This document shows positions 35,169 through 44,451 of a stretch of DNA of 64,000 nt, in pieces. The stretch spans positions 1-64,000 of the forward strand of contig JAEWVR010000017.1 in NCBI GenBank assembly GCA_023459055.1, written 5' to 3'. The position numbers were made by a program, and so were the translations under genes. The notes beneath the pieces are model-generated. The model had not been told where the DNA came from and searched no databases. It saw nothing but the letters and a program-made list of their open reading frames with translations. The stretch comes from Fibrobacterota bacterium (lineage in GTDB: Bacteria; Fibrobacterota; Chitinivibrionia; Chitinivibrionales; Chitinispirillaceae). Positions within the stretch are counted from its first letter, which is position 1. Each line of letters opens with the position of its first letter.

Positions 35169-36446
35169 ATGAAAAAGACATCAATTATTTCTTTAATTGT
35201 ATCATTGTTGTTTGGATTTGCAAATGCATGTATTGATGAGCGGGACAGGTATTCTGCCGGAGTACTATTCAATAATAATGAAACGATGGATATAACCCCT
35301 TTAGAATCGCTTGGAAAATCAAATGTTAATTATTTCAAGAATTGCAGTATTGTACAGCCTGTAGCTAGTGCAAAACCTGTAATTGTATTGACACCGGAAA
35401 TAAAAGTAGATATGCATACTGATGACGTTGCTGTGGAATCATTGACCGTTCAGGGAAATACGCTTATCATGAAATTGTCATATGGTGGCGGATGTAAAAC
35501 ACATGAATTTAATCTGTATGCGTCAAGTTCTTTAGGCGAATCCTATCCTCCTGTGATTTTTTTGACACTATCGCACAATGCAAATGGAGATGCATGTAAG
35601 GCGTTACTAAGTGAGACGGTGTATTTTGATCTTTCAAATCTGTCGGGTATTATTACCGGATATTCATCAGCACGTTTGTCGATTAAGGTTCCCGCGGGTA
35701 GTGGTACGTATGTTTCAAAATATGCGGAGTGGTATTTGCAGAATACCTGTTCTGTTAAGTACCGGAGTCATTATGCACCTGAAATGCTTGTCACACTTGA
35801 GTATGCGGTACACCAGATCACAAAAGAACGGTTTCCATCACTACGCCTGACCTCGGATCCATCGATACAGACGCTGGTGAAGATAAATTATTCCAAATAT
35901 GTAACTACTGAATTGAAATGGCTTAGTGAAACTGGTATTCTGAAGAATTTTAATTCCGATAAAATAAACCTTATTGCTGATAAATTGAGTGACGGTGGAA
36001 GCTGGTACTGGACAAAACAGGATTCTGTCATAAGTTACAATGGAGTGTTTACTTATAAAAAAGATGATATCGGAGTACTTCACTGGGACTCTGTATATAT
36101 GGATATGAGGAAAGATGGGTGTGGTTCCTATACTGATTTTGCGCTGCCATCAGAATCGCTGAATGCGAGTTCAGTAAAAATACTATCACGGGCACGATAT
36201 ACACCAGATGCACTGTCAGTTAATGTTGGCAGGCAGGCTATTCATATTCAGAGAGATGCGTTTGCCGGAAGGGTTACTGATATTTGTATGGTACATTTAA
36301 GTGGACGTGTACAATTTCGAAAACAGGTAATGTTTTCAGAGAGCGGTAATGCAGTGTTGTCTATTGATGGTTTACGTGCAGGAGTTTATAACATGATTGT
36401 AAGTGCACCAGATGCGCAGATGATGCGTAAAGTTATTATACCCTGA
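35169..36446 (+). CDS. Secreted protein with type IX-like C-terminal domain
   Basis: A 425-residue protein. The ATG at 35169 follows CAGGAGG and starts a clear signal peptide (MKKTSIISLIVSLLFGFANA). The N-terminal domain carries LSYGGGCKTHEFNLY and NANGDACKALLSETVYFDL, a Cys-pair pattern seen in conserved lipoproteins of Bacteroidota. The C-terminal 75 residues (QFRKQVMFSESGNAVLSIDG, then LRAGVYNMIVSA) resemble type IX secretion sorting domains. It lies 73 bp after the lipoprotein gene. Probably exported to the surface; no enzymatic motif was seen. Confidence 0.72.
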   Translation: MKKTSIISLIVSLLFGFANACIDERDRYSAGVLFNNNETMDITPLESLGKSNVNYFKNCSIVQPVASAKPVIVLTPEIKVDMHTDDVAVESLTVQGNTLIMKLSYGGGCKTHEFNLYASSSLGESYPPVIFLTLSHNANGDACKALLSETVYFDLSNLSGIITGYSSARLSIKVPAGSGTYVSKYAEWYLQNTCSVKYRSHYAPEMLVTLEYAVHQITKERFPSLRLTSDPSIQTLVKINYSKYVTTELKWLSETGILKNFNSDKINLIADKLSDGGSWYWTKQDSVISYNGVFTYKKDDIGVLHWDSVYMDMRKDGCGSYTDFALPSESLNASSVKILSRARYTPDALSVNVGRQAIHIQRDAFAGRVTDICMVHLSGRVQFRKQVMFSESGNAVLSIDGLRAGVYNMIVSAPDAQMMRKVIIP

Positions 36447-36563
36447 ATAGTGTCATGAGATAAAGGGTATGTCCCGAATGTATCGATAGATTGATTAGGG
36501 TATTTGAGAGATTACCACATTTCTAATGTCAATTGTTATAATAGACAAAATGCTAATTCAATA

Positions 36564-36592
36564 AAAAGGGAGTGATTTGTTCATTCCCTTTT
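36564..36592 (+). terminator. Terminator after secreted-protein operon
   Basis: AAAAGGGAGTGA (36564-36575) and TCATTCCCTTTT (36581-36592) form a 12-bp stem with one G-U pair and a 5-nt loop. It ends in TTTT and lies 118 bp after the stop codon. Confidence 0.6.
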
Positions 36593-36727
36593 GTGTTGTA
36601 GTAAGGATATCTGATTCAATGCATTGTAAAAGTGGAAATTTTGGTGTCGAATTATTAATAGTGTTGAAAAATCAGTAACTTAATAGTAGTTTCATGTATA
36701 TTGCTTTTAAAAAGAAAGGGTGTATAC

Positions 36728-37540
36728 ATGAAAGGACTGATATGTTATTTTTCAGGCAGTGGGAATACACTGCTTGCATGTAGGTATATACGTGATTCAA
36801 TTAGCGGCGTTGATTTTGATTTATATGATATAACATCCGGTAATGATGTCAATTACGGGAACTATGATATTATCGGTTTTGCATGTTACGCCGATTTCCT
36901 TGGTCCATCACCGTTGATGCGTACATTTGTCAAACAAGTACCTTTTCAATCCCGTAAACCATCATTTGTGTTTAACACGTACGGAAATTTCAATGGCCCA
37001 ACCCTTGCGATATTAAGTAGAATTGTACGAAGCAGAGGGTTTAACATTGTCGCAGGGTATGCGTTGCATATGCCGGAGAACATTCCCAGCATGATAATGA
37101 TGGGACTAGCCAATACACAGGCGCCTGATGAAAAAGAGCTCGCAGGATTTAAAGCGTTTATCGATGGCTTAAACGGGAAAATCGGGAAACTGAAAAATGG
37201 AGTTACTGTCCCTGCTTTTATACCTGAACTCGGTGAACGTTTACTGTTTGCGATACCAAGATTTGTTGCCAAAATAGTAATGGGTAAAAAGATGGTGGAT
37301 ACGGAACGCTGTATTAAATGTGGAATCTGTGTTAAAAAGTGTCCATATCACGCAATAACAATAAATGAGTACCCTGTATTTGATGAAAAAAAGTGTCAAT
37401 CATGCTGGCGATGCTATAATCTTTGCCGGGAAAAAGCAATTTACACAAAGAAGTATCGTGATGTCGCACATTCACCGGAACCGATTGCGGATGTCAGGAA
37501 GAAAATGGAGGTACCTCGTTCCCCGTCCCTCACTTCATAA
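36728..37540 (+). CDS. EFR1-type flavodoxin-ferredoxin fusion
   Basis: A 270-residue protein. An N-terminal flavodoxin domain carries the FMN phosphate loop SGSGNT (residues 10-15) and a C-terminal ferredoxin domain has two cluster motifs: CIKCGICVKKCP and CQSCWRCYNLC. The combination is the EFR1 family, presumed electron carriers. The start at 36728 is chosen because it begins the flavodoxin strand (MKGLICYFSGSGNT) and GGG lies upstream; an earlier Met adds nine residues. It has no partner gene. Confidence 0.88.
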   Translation: MKGLICYFSGSGNTLLACRYIRDSISGVDFDLYDITSGNDVNYGNYDIIGFACYADFLGPSPLMRTFVKQVPFQSRKPSFVFNTYGNFNGPTLAILSRIVRSRGFNIVAGYALHMPENIPSMIMMGLANTQAPDEKELAGFKAFIDGLNGKIGKLKNGVTVPAFIPELGERLLFAIPRFVAKIVMGKKMVDTERCIKCGICVKKCPYHAITINEYPVFDEKKCQSCWRCYNLCREKAIYTKKYRDVAHSPEPIADVRKKMEVPRSPSLTS

Positions 37541-37685
37541 TGTTGGTAATATAGTGTTTACAATGCGGCAGCATACTTGTGTGTTTTCCTCAATTCAATC
37601 ATAATGTAAAGAAGAATACATTGAGATTGTGTACATTGAAAAAAATTCAGGTATGAATGTACCTTGAGATCAACTGTTTGTTTTG

Positions 37686-38843
37686 TCAAATTGTATAAAA
37701 CAGGCTTGATGCCATCCCGTCTGCAAAGAGCATTCCCTTTTCAGTCGGTTTCCATAATGGAGCAGTATAGGTAAGTAAACCTGATTTGACATACTTGTCA
37801 AGCAATGGTTTGTTGCTGTCAGAAGCAAATATCTCTCCGGTACTATTTTGGTAGTGTAATTCATTAATGCCGTCCGCACGACGAAGTCCGAGAAAGATCA
37901 TTTCTGATGCGAGTTTTTGATTGTCAATATATTCTGAGAAGTCTGTTGCAGAGCCTTTTTCCTGAATCTGCGCACAATAGTGTGCGATATCAGCAACGTT
38001 TGCCCAGCGGGTACGATTAAAAAATGAGTGCGCTGATGCACCCAGGCCGATATAGTTGCTGTGGTTCCAGTAGGATTCGTTGTGTCGGCATCTGAAACCG
38101 CTTTTAGCAAAATTCGAAATCTCATAGTGCTCAAATCCACGAGTATGAAGGTATTCGAAAAGCTCGGATGTCATTGTGTCAGTGTTTGAATCATCGGGGA
38201 GCTGCAGGGATGATCGCATTTTACCAAAGGGGGTATTTTCACATAAAGTCAATTCATAAACAGAAATATGTTTAATGGTACTGATAGAACATATCGTTTG
38301 CAGCGAAACTAAAAATGATTCCACAGTCTGATACGGGATTCCGTACATCAGGTCTGCATTTACAGAATTGAATTTTGAAATGCATTCAGATTGCAATATA
38401 TCAAGAGCTTGTTGCACATTGTGGATTCTGCCAAGTGCATGGAGTTCATTGTCATGCAGTGATTGTACGCCAAACGAGAGACGATTGACACCGCAGGCGA
38501 AGAGTGTTTCGGCAAGGGAAGTACTGAAAGAATCGGGATTACATTCAAAAGACCATTCCGCATTGTCAATAAGTGTTATTCGTTCTTTGATACCAATACA
38601 CAACATTTCAGCGATGTGGGGATTAAGAATGGATGGCGTTCCACCCCCGAAAAATATGGAGGATACTCTGAAGTTGTCAAGATTGTGGATTGCCCGGCAG
38701 GTATCAAGTTCTTTCAGCAGTGCATCGCAATATAATCGGATCTCGTCATCGGTACCTTTGCGGGAATAGAAATCACAATAGCTGCATTTCGCTGCACAAA
38801 AAGGGATGTGAATGTATAAGGAAAAATGTTGGTTTTCATTCAT
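37686..38843 (-). CDS. hemW: HemW, heme chaperone-like radical SAM protein
   Basis: A 385-residue radical SAM protein. The cluster ligands are C16, C20 and C23 in HIPFCAAKCSYCDF. Other family blocks are SSIFFGGGTPSIL, NRLSFGVQSLHDNELHALGR and ADLMYGIPYQTVESF. HemW was long annotated as oxygen-independent coproporphyrinogen oxidase but acts as a heme chaperone. The length is typical. It is monocistronic and convergent with the EFR1 gene. Confidence 0.9.
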   Translation of the reverse strand: MNENQHFSLYIHIPFCAAKCSYCDFYSRKGTDDEIRLYCDALLKELDTCRAIHNLDNFRVSSIFFGGGTPSILNPHIAEMLCIGIKERITLIDNAEWSFECNPDSFSTSLAETLFACGVNRLSFGVQSLHDNELHALGRIHNVQQALDILQSECISKFNSVNADLMYGIPYQTVESFLVSLQTICSISTIKHISVYELTLCENTPFGKMRSSLQLPDDSNTDTMTSELFEYLHTRGFEHYEISNFAKSGFRCRHNESYWNHSNYIGLGASAHSFFNRTRWANVADIAHYCAQIQEKGSATDFSEYIDNQKLASEMIFLGLRRADGINELHYQNSTGEIFASDSNKPLLDKYVKSGLLTYTAPLWKPTEKGMLFADGMASSLFYTI

Positions 38844-38956
38844 ATTATAGAATATTGTTTATGCGGAGAGATAGTTGTGACGAATTATGCTTCACCAAAT
38901 ATCCAGGATAATTATAGAAACCAGGATGGGTATCCGACAGAATAGGATTTAAACGA

Positions 38957-39736
38957 TTACTTTTCTGCAACAACGATAACAGAACCTACTGATGCATAAA
39001 AACTGCCGTTCCGGGATTTTTCTGTAAGTTCATCCAGCCAGTTTTTAGCTTGAGCGGTGGTGATAATGTTGTTCTCAAGTGCCGTTGATGTCAACCAATC
39101 GCCGAATGCTGTTTCTTCGAGACCACGGTGTACTAATGTGACTGCATCAAGTTTGTTAATTTTGAAACCGCCTGAGATGAGATTTCGTTTAAGGCTGCGG
39201 CCTGCAAAACCATCAGGACGCATGTGTTGCGCAAGAAAGCTCATCAGCGTACGTTCAAGTGACACGTCAGAAAAATCAACTGACGCAGTTGCCCAATCGG
39301 TATCAACGATGACAACTCTTCCCTGAGGTTGCATCACTCTGTAAAGTTCACTAAACAATAGCGTTCTGTCAACCGATGATGGTATCACCTGGAATAACCG
39401 TTCTGCCCTGCAGGCGTTGATTGTATTATTTTCAAAAGGAAGTTTTTCAAGAGAGCCTGATTTGTGTTGAACGATATCTGCAACGTTTTTGTCAACAGCC
39501 TCCTTATTTGCAAGCTCAATCATCTCTTCATCTATATCGACTCCGAATACTTTTCCATCACTTCCCACATATGATGCAAGGTGAATGGTATCAACACCCG
39601 GACCGCATCCAATATCAAGAACAGTATCGCCTTTTTTTATATTCATAAGATCATAGGTTGATACTTTGAATGTACGAACGATTTCCGCAATCATTTTAAG
39701 GTATTGAGGGCTGACATATCCGGCTGATTTTGGCAT
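38957..39736 (-). CDS. SAM-dependent methyltransferase
   Basis: A 259-residue class I methyltransferase. The SAM loop is VLDIGCGPGVDTIHLA at about 40-55, the acidic residue binding the ribose is in VFGVDIDEEMIELA, and motif II-III follow (FENNTINACRAERLFQVI, RVVIVDTDW). It resembles the UbiE or small-molecule class. The substrate cannot be told. GGAAG lies 7 nt before the ATG. It is isolated, between hemW and a divergent HDOD gene. Confidence 0.85.
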   Translation of the reverse strand: MPKSAGYVSPQYLKMIAEIVRTFKVSTYDLMNIKKGDTVLDIGCGPGVDTIHLASYVGSDGKVFGVDIDEEMIELANKEAVDKNVADIVQHKSGSLEKLPFENNTINACRAERLFQVIPSSVDRTLLFSELYRVMQPQGRVVIVDTDWATASVDFSDVSLERTLMSFLAQHMRPDGFAGRSLKRNLISGGFKINKLDAVTLVHRGLEETAFGDWLTSTALENNIITTAQAKNWLDELTEKSRNGSFYASVGSVIVVAEK

Positions 39737-39989
39737 AATACACTTCCTAATTAATAAACAGGATTAATGAATGTAAGTATAATATAATTCAAAGCAGTAT
39801 GGTCTGATGATAAATGAATATTTTTCAATATCATTACAACGTATCGTTATCAAAAAAAATTATCATGGAAACGAAAAAAGGCTTCAATTTTTTTGGCCGG
39901 AATGTAATAATTGAAAAGTCGTATAAGATAGGCCCGATTTATGGGCTTACGATAGTTGTTAGTGTTAAGTTACATTCGGGAATGAGTTA

Positions 39990-40841
39990 ATGGACGAATA
40001 TCATCTTTTACATACCATCGATAATGCGGAGCATATAGGCTCAGCACCAAATATTGCAATCGCACTTGCGGATGCAATTAACGATCAGAATTTTAATTCG
40101 GCAAAAGCAGCTTACTATATTAATATGGATCCCACCATTGCAGCGCTTATTCTGAAAGTTTCCAACAGCGCCTATTATTCTCGTGGCCAGCAGATCAAAA
40201 CAGTGCAGCAGGCGATTACTCACCTTGGTCTTGAAACGGTTAAAAAGCTGGTTTTTGCGATCGAAATGATTGGAAAATACCGAAGCGACTACCCATATAC
40301 ATCATTTGATTATCCACTTTTCTGGAAAAATATAATTGCAGTAGCAATGCTTGCTGATGCAATTGCGGTATTTTCGAATTTTCCCGATCCTGATTCGTCC
40401 TATCTTGCCGGACTTCTCAGTAACATTGGATTATTGTTTATGCGTCAGTACTATCCATATTTATTCAAACAGGTACTTGATAATTGTAAGCGTAATGAGG
40501 TTTCTTTTGCAAAGAGCGCCGATAGCATCTGGTTCTATGATCACAAGTTTTTGTCCTACCTGATAGGGATCCGCTGGGGACTTCCTGACAGGGTGATTTT
40601 TGGTTTCAAGGAGTGTTTACGGTCAAAAGATGCCCTGGTTCCTCACGTTTATAATCATGTGTATATGGCAGAATCGATTCTCCATATGAAACATCATGCC
40701 GTCTGGGATATGTACTTTGAACCTTGTGATGAAAAGTTATTTGCGCAGTATCATCTTGACAAGCCAGTGATAGATCGTCTCGCCAATGATATCATTGAGC
40801 ATGTGAGTGATATTTCGGTGAAGTTGTTTGAGCATGCCTGA
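39990..40841 (+). CDS. HDOD domain protein
   Basis: A 283-residue protein made of one HDOD domain. Typical words are ALADAINDQNFNSAKAAYYI, LILKVSNSAYYSRGQQIKTV and QQAITHLGLETVKKLVFAIE, then AGLLSNIGLLFM. HDOD domains are HD-like but usually lack catalytic metal ligands and work in signalling. There is no attached receiver or GGDEF domain. GGGA precedes the ATG. It is the last host gene before the accessory island. Confidence 0.88.
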   Translation: MDEYHLLHTIDNAEHIGSAPNIAIALADAINDQNFNSAKAAYYINMDPTIAALILKVSNSAYYSRGQQIKTVQQAITHLGLETVKKLVFAIEMIGKYRSDYPYTSFDYPLFWKNIIAVAMLADAIAVFSNFPDPDSSYLAGLLSNIGLLFMRQYYPYLFKQVLDNCKRNEVSFAKSADSIWFYDHKFLSYLIGIRWGLPDRVIFGFKECLRSKDALVPHVYNHVYMAESILHMKHHAVWDMYFEPCDEKLFAQYHLDKPVIDRLANDIIEHVSDISVKLFEHA

Positions 40842-40861
40842 TACTGTTTAATGTAGCTGTT

Positions 40862-40926
40862 TTTTCACCGGTCAAGGTTGGTGGGGTTACGTGGTCATAC
40901 TTGTTGGGCTCAGGATTTCACCCAAT
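40862..40926 (+). pseudogene. Remnant of small membrane-protein gene, copy 1
   Basis: The frame reads FFTGQGWWGYVVILVG before diverging. The first 37 bp match 45717-45753 with three mismatches, where the frame reads LFTGHGWWGYAIIIIG. There is no start codon and the frame runs into the neighbouring gene. It marks the left edge of the accessory island. Confidence 0.45.
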
Positions 40927-41556
40927 TCAGGCTTTATCACAAATATACTCATACATGCATGCCTGACCATCCGGAGTGGCAATTTCATGTAAAGGTGAGT
41001 AAAAATTACTTACAAATGTAAAACCCTGTTTTTCGTAATAGCTACTTGCGCCAAGAATATTGGTTTCAACCCGAATTCTCTTAACACCAGATGTAATGCA
41101 AGAATTTCTGAATTTCTCCCATAATTTAGTGCCAATATTTTTACCTCGTAAATCTTGTGACACCACAAATAAACAGATTTCACTTTCTGTACCTGTCTCT
41201 ATTACGGATCTGTTTTTATGATGATCAGTAAGAGCCTTTATAAATTTGTTTCTTTCAATCTTATCCATTTTCTTGAAATTAAAAGAAATAACGGCATCTA
41301 ATGCAAGCTTGATTTTTCCTCGTGGTTTTGATTTTGACAATATATTTAAACCAAATAGAAAACCAGCAACCTTACCTTGGTGGACAGCTACAAGATTCAT
41401 ATTCCCTGAGCACAGTCCACCTTTTGTGTAAAAGCGTAACGCTGTTTTACTCAAATTCTTATCATTAAAAATTTTGTCGAAATGCCATGCTTCATTTACC
41501 AATTCTTCGCAACGGTCATAGTCGTGTTGCTCAAAATTTCTTATGTTTATTTCCAT
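40927..41556 (-). CDS. GNAT family acetyltransferase
   Basis: A 209-residue acetyl-CoA-dependent N-acetyltransferase. MEINIRNFEQHDYDRCEELV opens the fold, VSQDLRGKNIGTKLWEKFRN is the pyrophosphate-binding A motif (R/QxxGxG/A), and RIRVETNILGASSYYEKQGF the B motif. The substrate is unknown. AAGGAG lies 8 nt before the ATG. It is the first of several minus-strand genes in the accessory island. Confidence 0.85.
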   Translation of the reverse strand: MEINIRNFEQHDYDRCEELVNEAWHFDKIFNDKNLSKTALRFYTKGGLCSGNMNLVAVHQGKVAGFLFGLNILSKSKPRGKIKLALDAVISFNFKKMDKIERNKFIKALTDHHKNRSVIETGTESEICLFVVSQDLRGKNIGTKLWEKFRNSCITSGVKRIRVETNILGASSYYEKQGFTFVSNFYSPLHEIATPDGQACMYEYICDKA

Positions 41557-41597
41557 GTCGAATACTCCTTATGTCAAATTTGGTATATTGCAATAGT

Positions 41598-41620
41598 AAC
41601 GCAAGAGGGGGATGATAATG
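41598..41620. repeat. Short repeat word (GCAAGAGG family), solo copy
   Basis: AACGCAAGAGGGGGATGATA matches a word found inside both long island repeats (42287-42306, 44616-44637) and again at 45546. It lies between the GNAT and DUF3795 genes and may be a relic of the long repeat. Confidence 0.4.
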
Positions 41621-41625
41621 GACGC

Positions 41626-42048
41626 TTAACATTTTGAACCTTTTTCATGAGTAATGAAATATTGATTTGTCGCACCGCAATTCATACAAACATTTTTATG
41701 GACACATAATAGATTTCCACATTGAGTGCATGTCCATTTATCATTTTCTGATTTTATAAAATTCTTTATTCCAATCTTTAATATTGTTTTTAAGTTCTCA
41801 ATTGGGCTTTCATTGTATTTTGTTTTATATCTTTTATCCAGATGCTTGATTAGTTTACAAGGAAATTCAGTGCAATAAATACAGTATTGATTTTCTTTAA
41901 CTTTTTCTTTACAACACAATTTTATGCGACAATTATTACAATGAATTGGTTTAAAACCTACATTGTTACATCCAACACATTTATTTTTTTCCCTTTGAAA
42001 ACCCGAACAAATATCACAAATTATTCCGCAAGGTGCGATAGTATTCAT
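41626..42048 (-). CDS. DUF3795 domain zinc-binding protein
   Basis: A 140-residue Cys-rich protein. NTIAPCGIICDICSGF opens the DUF3795 domain, with CVGCNNVGFKPIHCNNC and YCIYCTEFPCKLIKHLDKRY following. An extra C-terminal zinc-ribbon-like module (CTQCGNLLCVHKNVCMNCGA) extends it beyond the basic domain. Function unknown; the many Cys pairs imply bound zinc. AT-rich composition contrasts with the methyltransferase gene to its right. It starts 72 bp before a long island repeat. Confidence 0.82.
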   Translation of the reverse strand: MNTIAPCGIICDICSGFQREKNKCVGCNNVGFKPIHCNNCRIKLCCKEKVKENQYCIYCTEFPCKLIKHLDKRYKTKYNESPIENLKTILKIGIKNFIKSENDKWTCTQCGNLLCVHKNVCMNCGATNQYFITHEKGSKC

Positions 42049-42120
42049 AATTTATTTTCCGCAATAGTTTTTATTGAAATTCATTCTATGAATTTTACTC
42101 CCCGAAATCATATGCAACGG

Positions 42121-42877
42121 CACTAATAACATAAAAAATTGCATTCTTCACTTTTCTGTACGAATCAGGCTTTGAACAAAAACTGCCTTAATAATCCACT
42201 CAGAATAACAGTTCAGTCAAGTATACAACGTATCATTATTAAAGTAGATCAATGTCTACTGTGTTGTCAAGACTGGTAAGAGAAAAGGCACAAGAGGGTG
42301 ATAATGAATATAGGATCATATGTCAACCAACACCTCTTTCACCGGCCCTCTCTGCTCCTGTGACTCCTTCGATGCGCTGTTACAAAAAGAGATCCCCCGC
42401 TGGAAGCGCCCGGAGGGATTATATTTTGTAAAAACGGTCTAAACCATTTCCTAAAACAGTTTGAATTCACGCACTGCACTCCGGTTATTGATAATCTCTA
42501 AAACATCGTTATCACTTGTGAACACTACTGGTTTTCAAACTGTCTTAAAGATGCGGGAGCGATTTCAACTGTTTGAGCGGTGTTTGCGCAAGGCGCAGTG
42601 ACTCGTGACGCGTAACAAGTGACTTGCGAAAGCGATCTTTGCATACGATAAGCGAGTTTTGAAAGCGCGTGGAATGGTCAAAGATCATTTTGCAAAAGGG
42701 CCCTTCTTTGTCCAGCATTTTTGGTACCTAATAAAAATATAATAATCAAATACCGGTCTACCGGTGAATTGGCCCCGGAAAGAAATGGCTGGTCGGGGTT
42801 GCAGGGGGGAGAAGCTCCCTGCTTTGATGACAGTTGGGTAGTATGGTAAGAATCAATTAAATTTGACATTATGCTTA
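42121..42877. repeat. Island repeat, copy A (MITE-like, TIR-bounded)
   Basis: About 757 bp of non-coding DNA matching copy B (44452-45112) over most of its length. Imperfect terminal inverted repeats are CACTAATAACATAAAAAATT (left, from 42121) and, read as reverse complement, TAAGCATAATGTCAAATTTA (right, from 42877). Internal landmarks are GTAGATCAATGTCT, CAGTTTGAATTCACG, a palindromic TTCAAACTGT, AAGCGAGTTTTGAAAGCGCG, and a GC-rich GTCGGGGTTGCAGGGGGGAG end. No real gene was found inside; two short frames are shadows. Confidence 0.65.
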
Positions 42878-42968
42878 TTTAAAGTGCTTTCAGTGGAAGA
42901 AATAATCCCCATTAATTCTGTGTTTACTGCACTAATCTGATCGCATCCAGATTGAAAGGTCCTCTTAT

Positions 42969-43715
42969 TCATCGTTTCATCAGCGCAAACACACCCCAGC
43001 CCAGGTATTCACGCGTGTACGCGGCGTAGCGTTTGGGTTCCGAGGTAAGATGTGCTCGAACTTCTTTCTGGAATTCATCATTGGGATTCTCTTCGAGCCA
43101 TCGGCGCATGGTAAACCATTTGGCAGCCTCGTATCTGTCCCAGTTGTCCTGGTCTGCTAAAACCATTTCCACGACATCGTAACCGAGATCACCGAAAGAC
43201 CCAAGCAGTTCTGGAAGGATAAGAAAGCCGGATATCGAATTGGCATGGCAATTTTTGGCAACTTCTTCTGACGGTGGTAACTGGTGCCAGTACGGCTCAC
43301 CAATGAGGATGATCCCTCCGGAGCTCAGGCTTTTCATCAATAGGTTGATTGTGCCTGCGACACCCCCGCCGATCCATGAGGCACCGAGACAGGCTGCCAC
43401 TCCGACTTTTTCTTCGGCGACATAGTCAGCGGCATCGTCATGAATGAATTTGACTTTATTGGTAACACCAAGTTCTTCAGCACGAAGCTTCGCTTGCTCT
43501 GAGAATAGTTGGCTCATATCGATACCGGTGCCAACGATACTGAAATCGCGTGCCCAAGTGCATAGCATCTCGCCCGAACCGCTACCAAGATCGAGCACCC
43601 GGGTCCCGGCTTTCAGACGCAGCGCTGAGCCGAGAGTTGCCAGCTTTTCAGGTGTGAACGGGTTATGGATTCGGTGAGCACTTTCAGTGATATTGAATAT
43701 TCGTGGAATGTCCAT
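42969..43715 (-). CDS. SAM-dependent methyltransferase (accessory)
   Basis: A 248-residue class I methyltransferase. The SAM loop is VLDLGSGSGEMLCTWAR and the acidic ribose residue is in GTGIDMSQLFSEQA. The downstream blocks are FIHDDAADYV and GGIILIGEPYWHQLPPSEEV. The gene is visibly richer in GC (about half) than its neighbours, which are near 30%, indicating a separate origin. The substrate is unknown. It lies between island repeat A and a GNAT gene. Confidence 0.85.
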   Translation of the reverse strand: MDIPRIFNITESAHRIHNPFTPEKLATLGSALRLKAGTRVLDLGSGSGEMLCTWARDFSIVGTGIDMSQLFSEQAKLRAEELGVTNKVKFIHDDAADYVAEEKVGVAACLGASWIGGGVAGTINLLMKSLSSGGIILIGEPYWHQLPPSEEVAKNCHANSISGFLILPELLGSFGDLGYDVVEMVLADQDNWDRYEAAKWFTMRRWLEENPNDEFQKEVRAHLTSEPKRYAAYTREYLGWGVFALMKR

Positions 43716-43794
43716 TGCGGGAAAACTCCTTAAAAATGTGAACAGATTTGGTTATGGTCTAGCTCAACTATTTGAGTATTGTCCATTGTTTTAT

Positions 43795-44391
43795 TTACTT
43801 GTAATAATATCTCACAATACTATATTTCTCATAGTCACCAAAATCATCGTTTTCTTCCATTTCTTTAATAATTGAGAAGTTATTTTTTAAAAATGAAGAA
43901 AGTAGTCCGTGATAATTCTCATTGCTTTTTGTTTTGTTTGTTGCGGGATATGCTTCTAAATAGTCATATCCTTTGTCATTATAATAATCAATAATGTGTT
44001 TTAGTAAAGTATTAATTATTCCTTTACCACGATATTTTTCCATAATATAAAAGCAAACCAATGATATTACTTTTTTGTCATCATGTAAAATATGAAATCG
44101 GCTTTTATTAAATTTGTAACTATTTCTCTCATTAACATTACACCATGCTATTGGGTTATTACCATCATAAGCAAGAAATCCGGATAACGTACCACGCTTA
44201 ATATTCTCAATAGCATCATTTCTATTATCATTGTTTGTTCTATTGACCCATTCTTTTGCTTTTTCATCGGTATGGAAAAACATACAGTAACATTTTCCAC
44301 ATTCTGCCTTGTCAATAACAGCTATATTTTCAAAAAAAGAAAGATAATCATTGGTTGTTGTTGAATCTAATCTTTTAATCCTGATATTCAT
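43795..44391 (-). CDS. GNAT-like acetyltransferase (accessory)
   Basis: A 198-residue protein. VISLVCFYIMEKYRGKGIIN with the R-G-K-G acetyl-CoA loop, followed by TLLKHIIDYYNDKGYDYLEA, marks a GNAT fold. The early CGKCYCMFFHTDEKAKEWVN and IAWCNVNERNSY blocks fit the subgroup often annotated as GNAT N-acetyltransferases of unknown substrate. It is extremely AT-rich. It lies 80 bp from the methyltransferase gene and just left of repeat copy B. Confidence 0.8.
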   Translation of the reverse strand: MNIRIKRLDSTTTNDYLSFFENIAVIDKAECGKCYCMFFHTDEKAKEWVNRTNNDNRNDAIENIKRGTLSGFLAYDGNNPIAWCNVNERNSYKFNKSRFHILHDDKKVISLVCFYIMEKYRGKGIINTLLKHIIDYYNDKGYDYLEAYPATNKTKSNENYHGLLSSFLKNNFSIIKEMEENDDFGDYEKYSIVRYYYK

Positions 44392-44451
44392 GACTATTAT
44401 CCTATTTTTATTTTAATTAAATCTCTTGGGTATTGAGAGTTCGTCCAACGA

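Noticed and set aside
42678..42869. 63-residue frame inside repeat copy A
   Set aside because: It reads across the GC-rich hairpin end of the repeat, has no ribosome binding site, and is not kept in frame in copy B.
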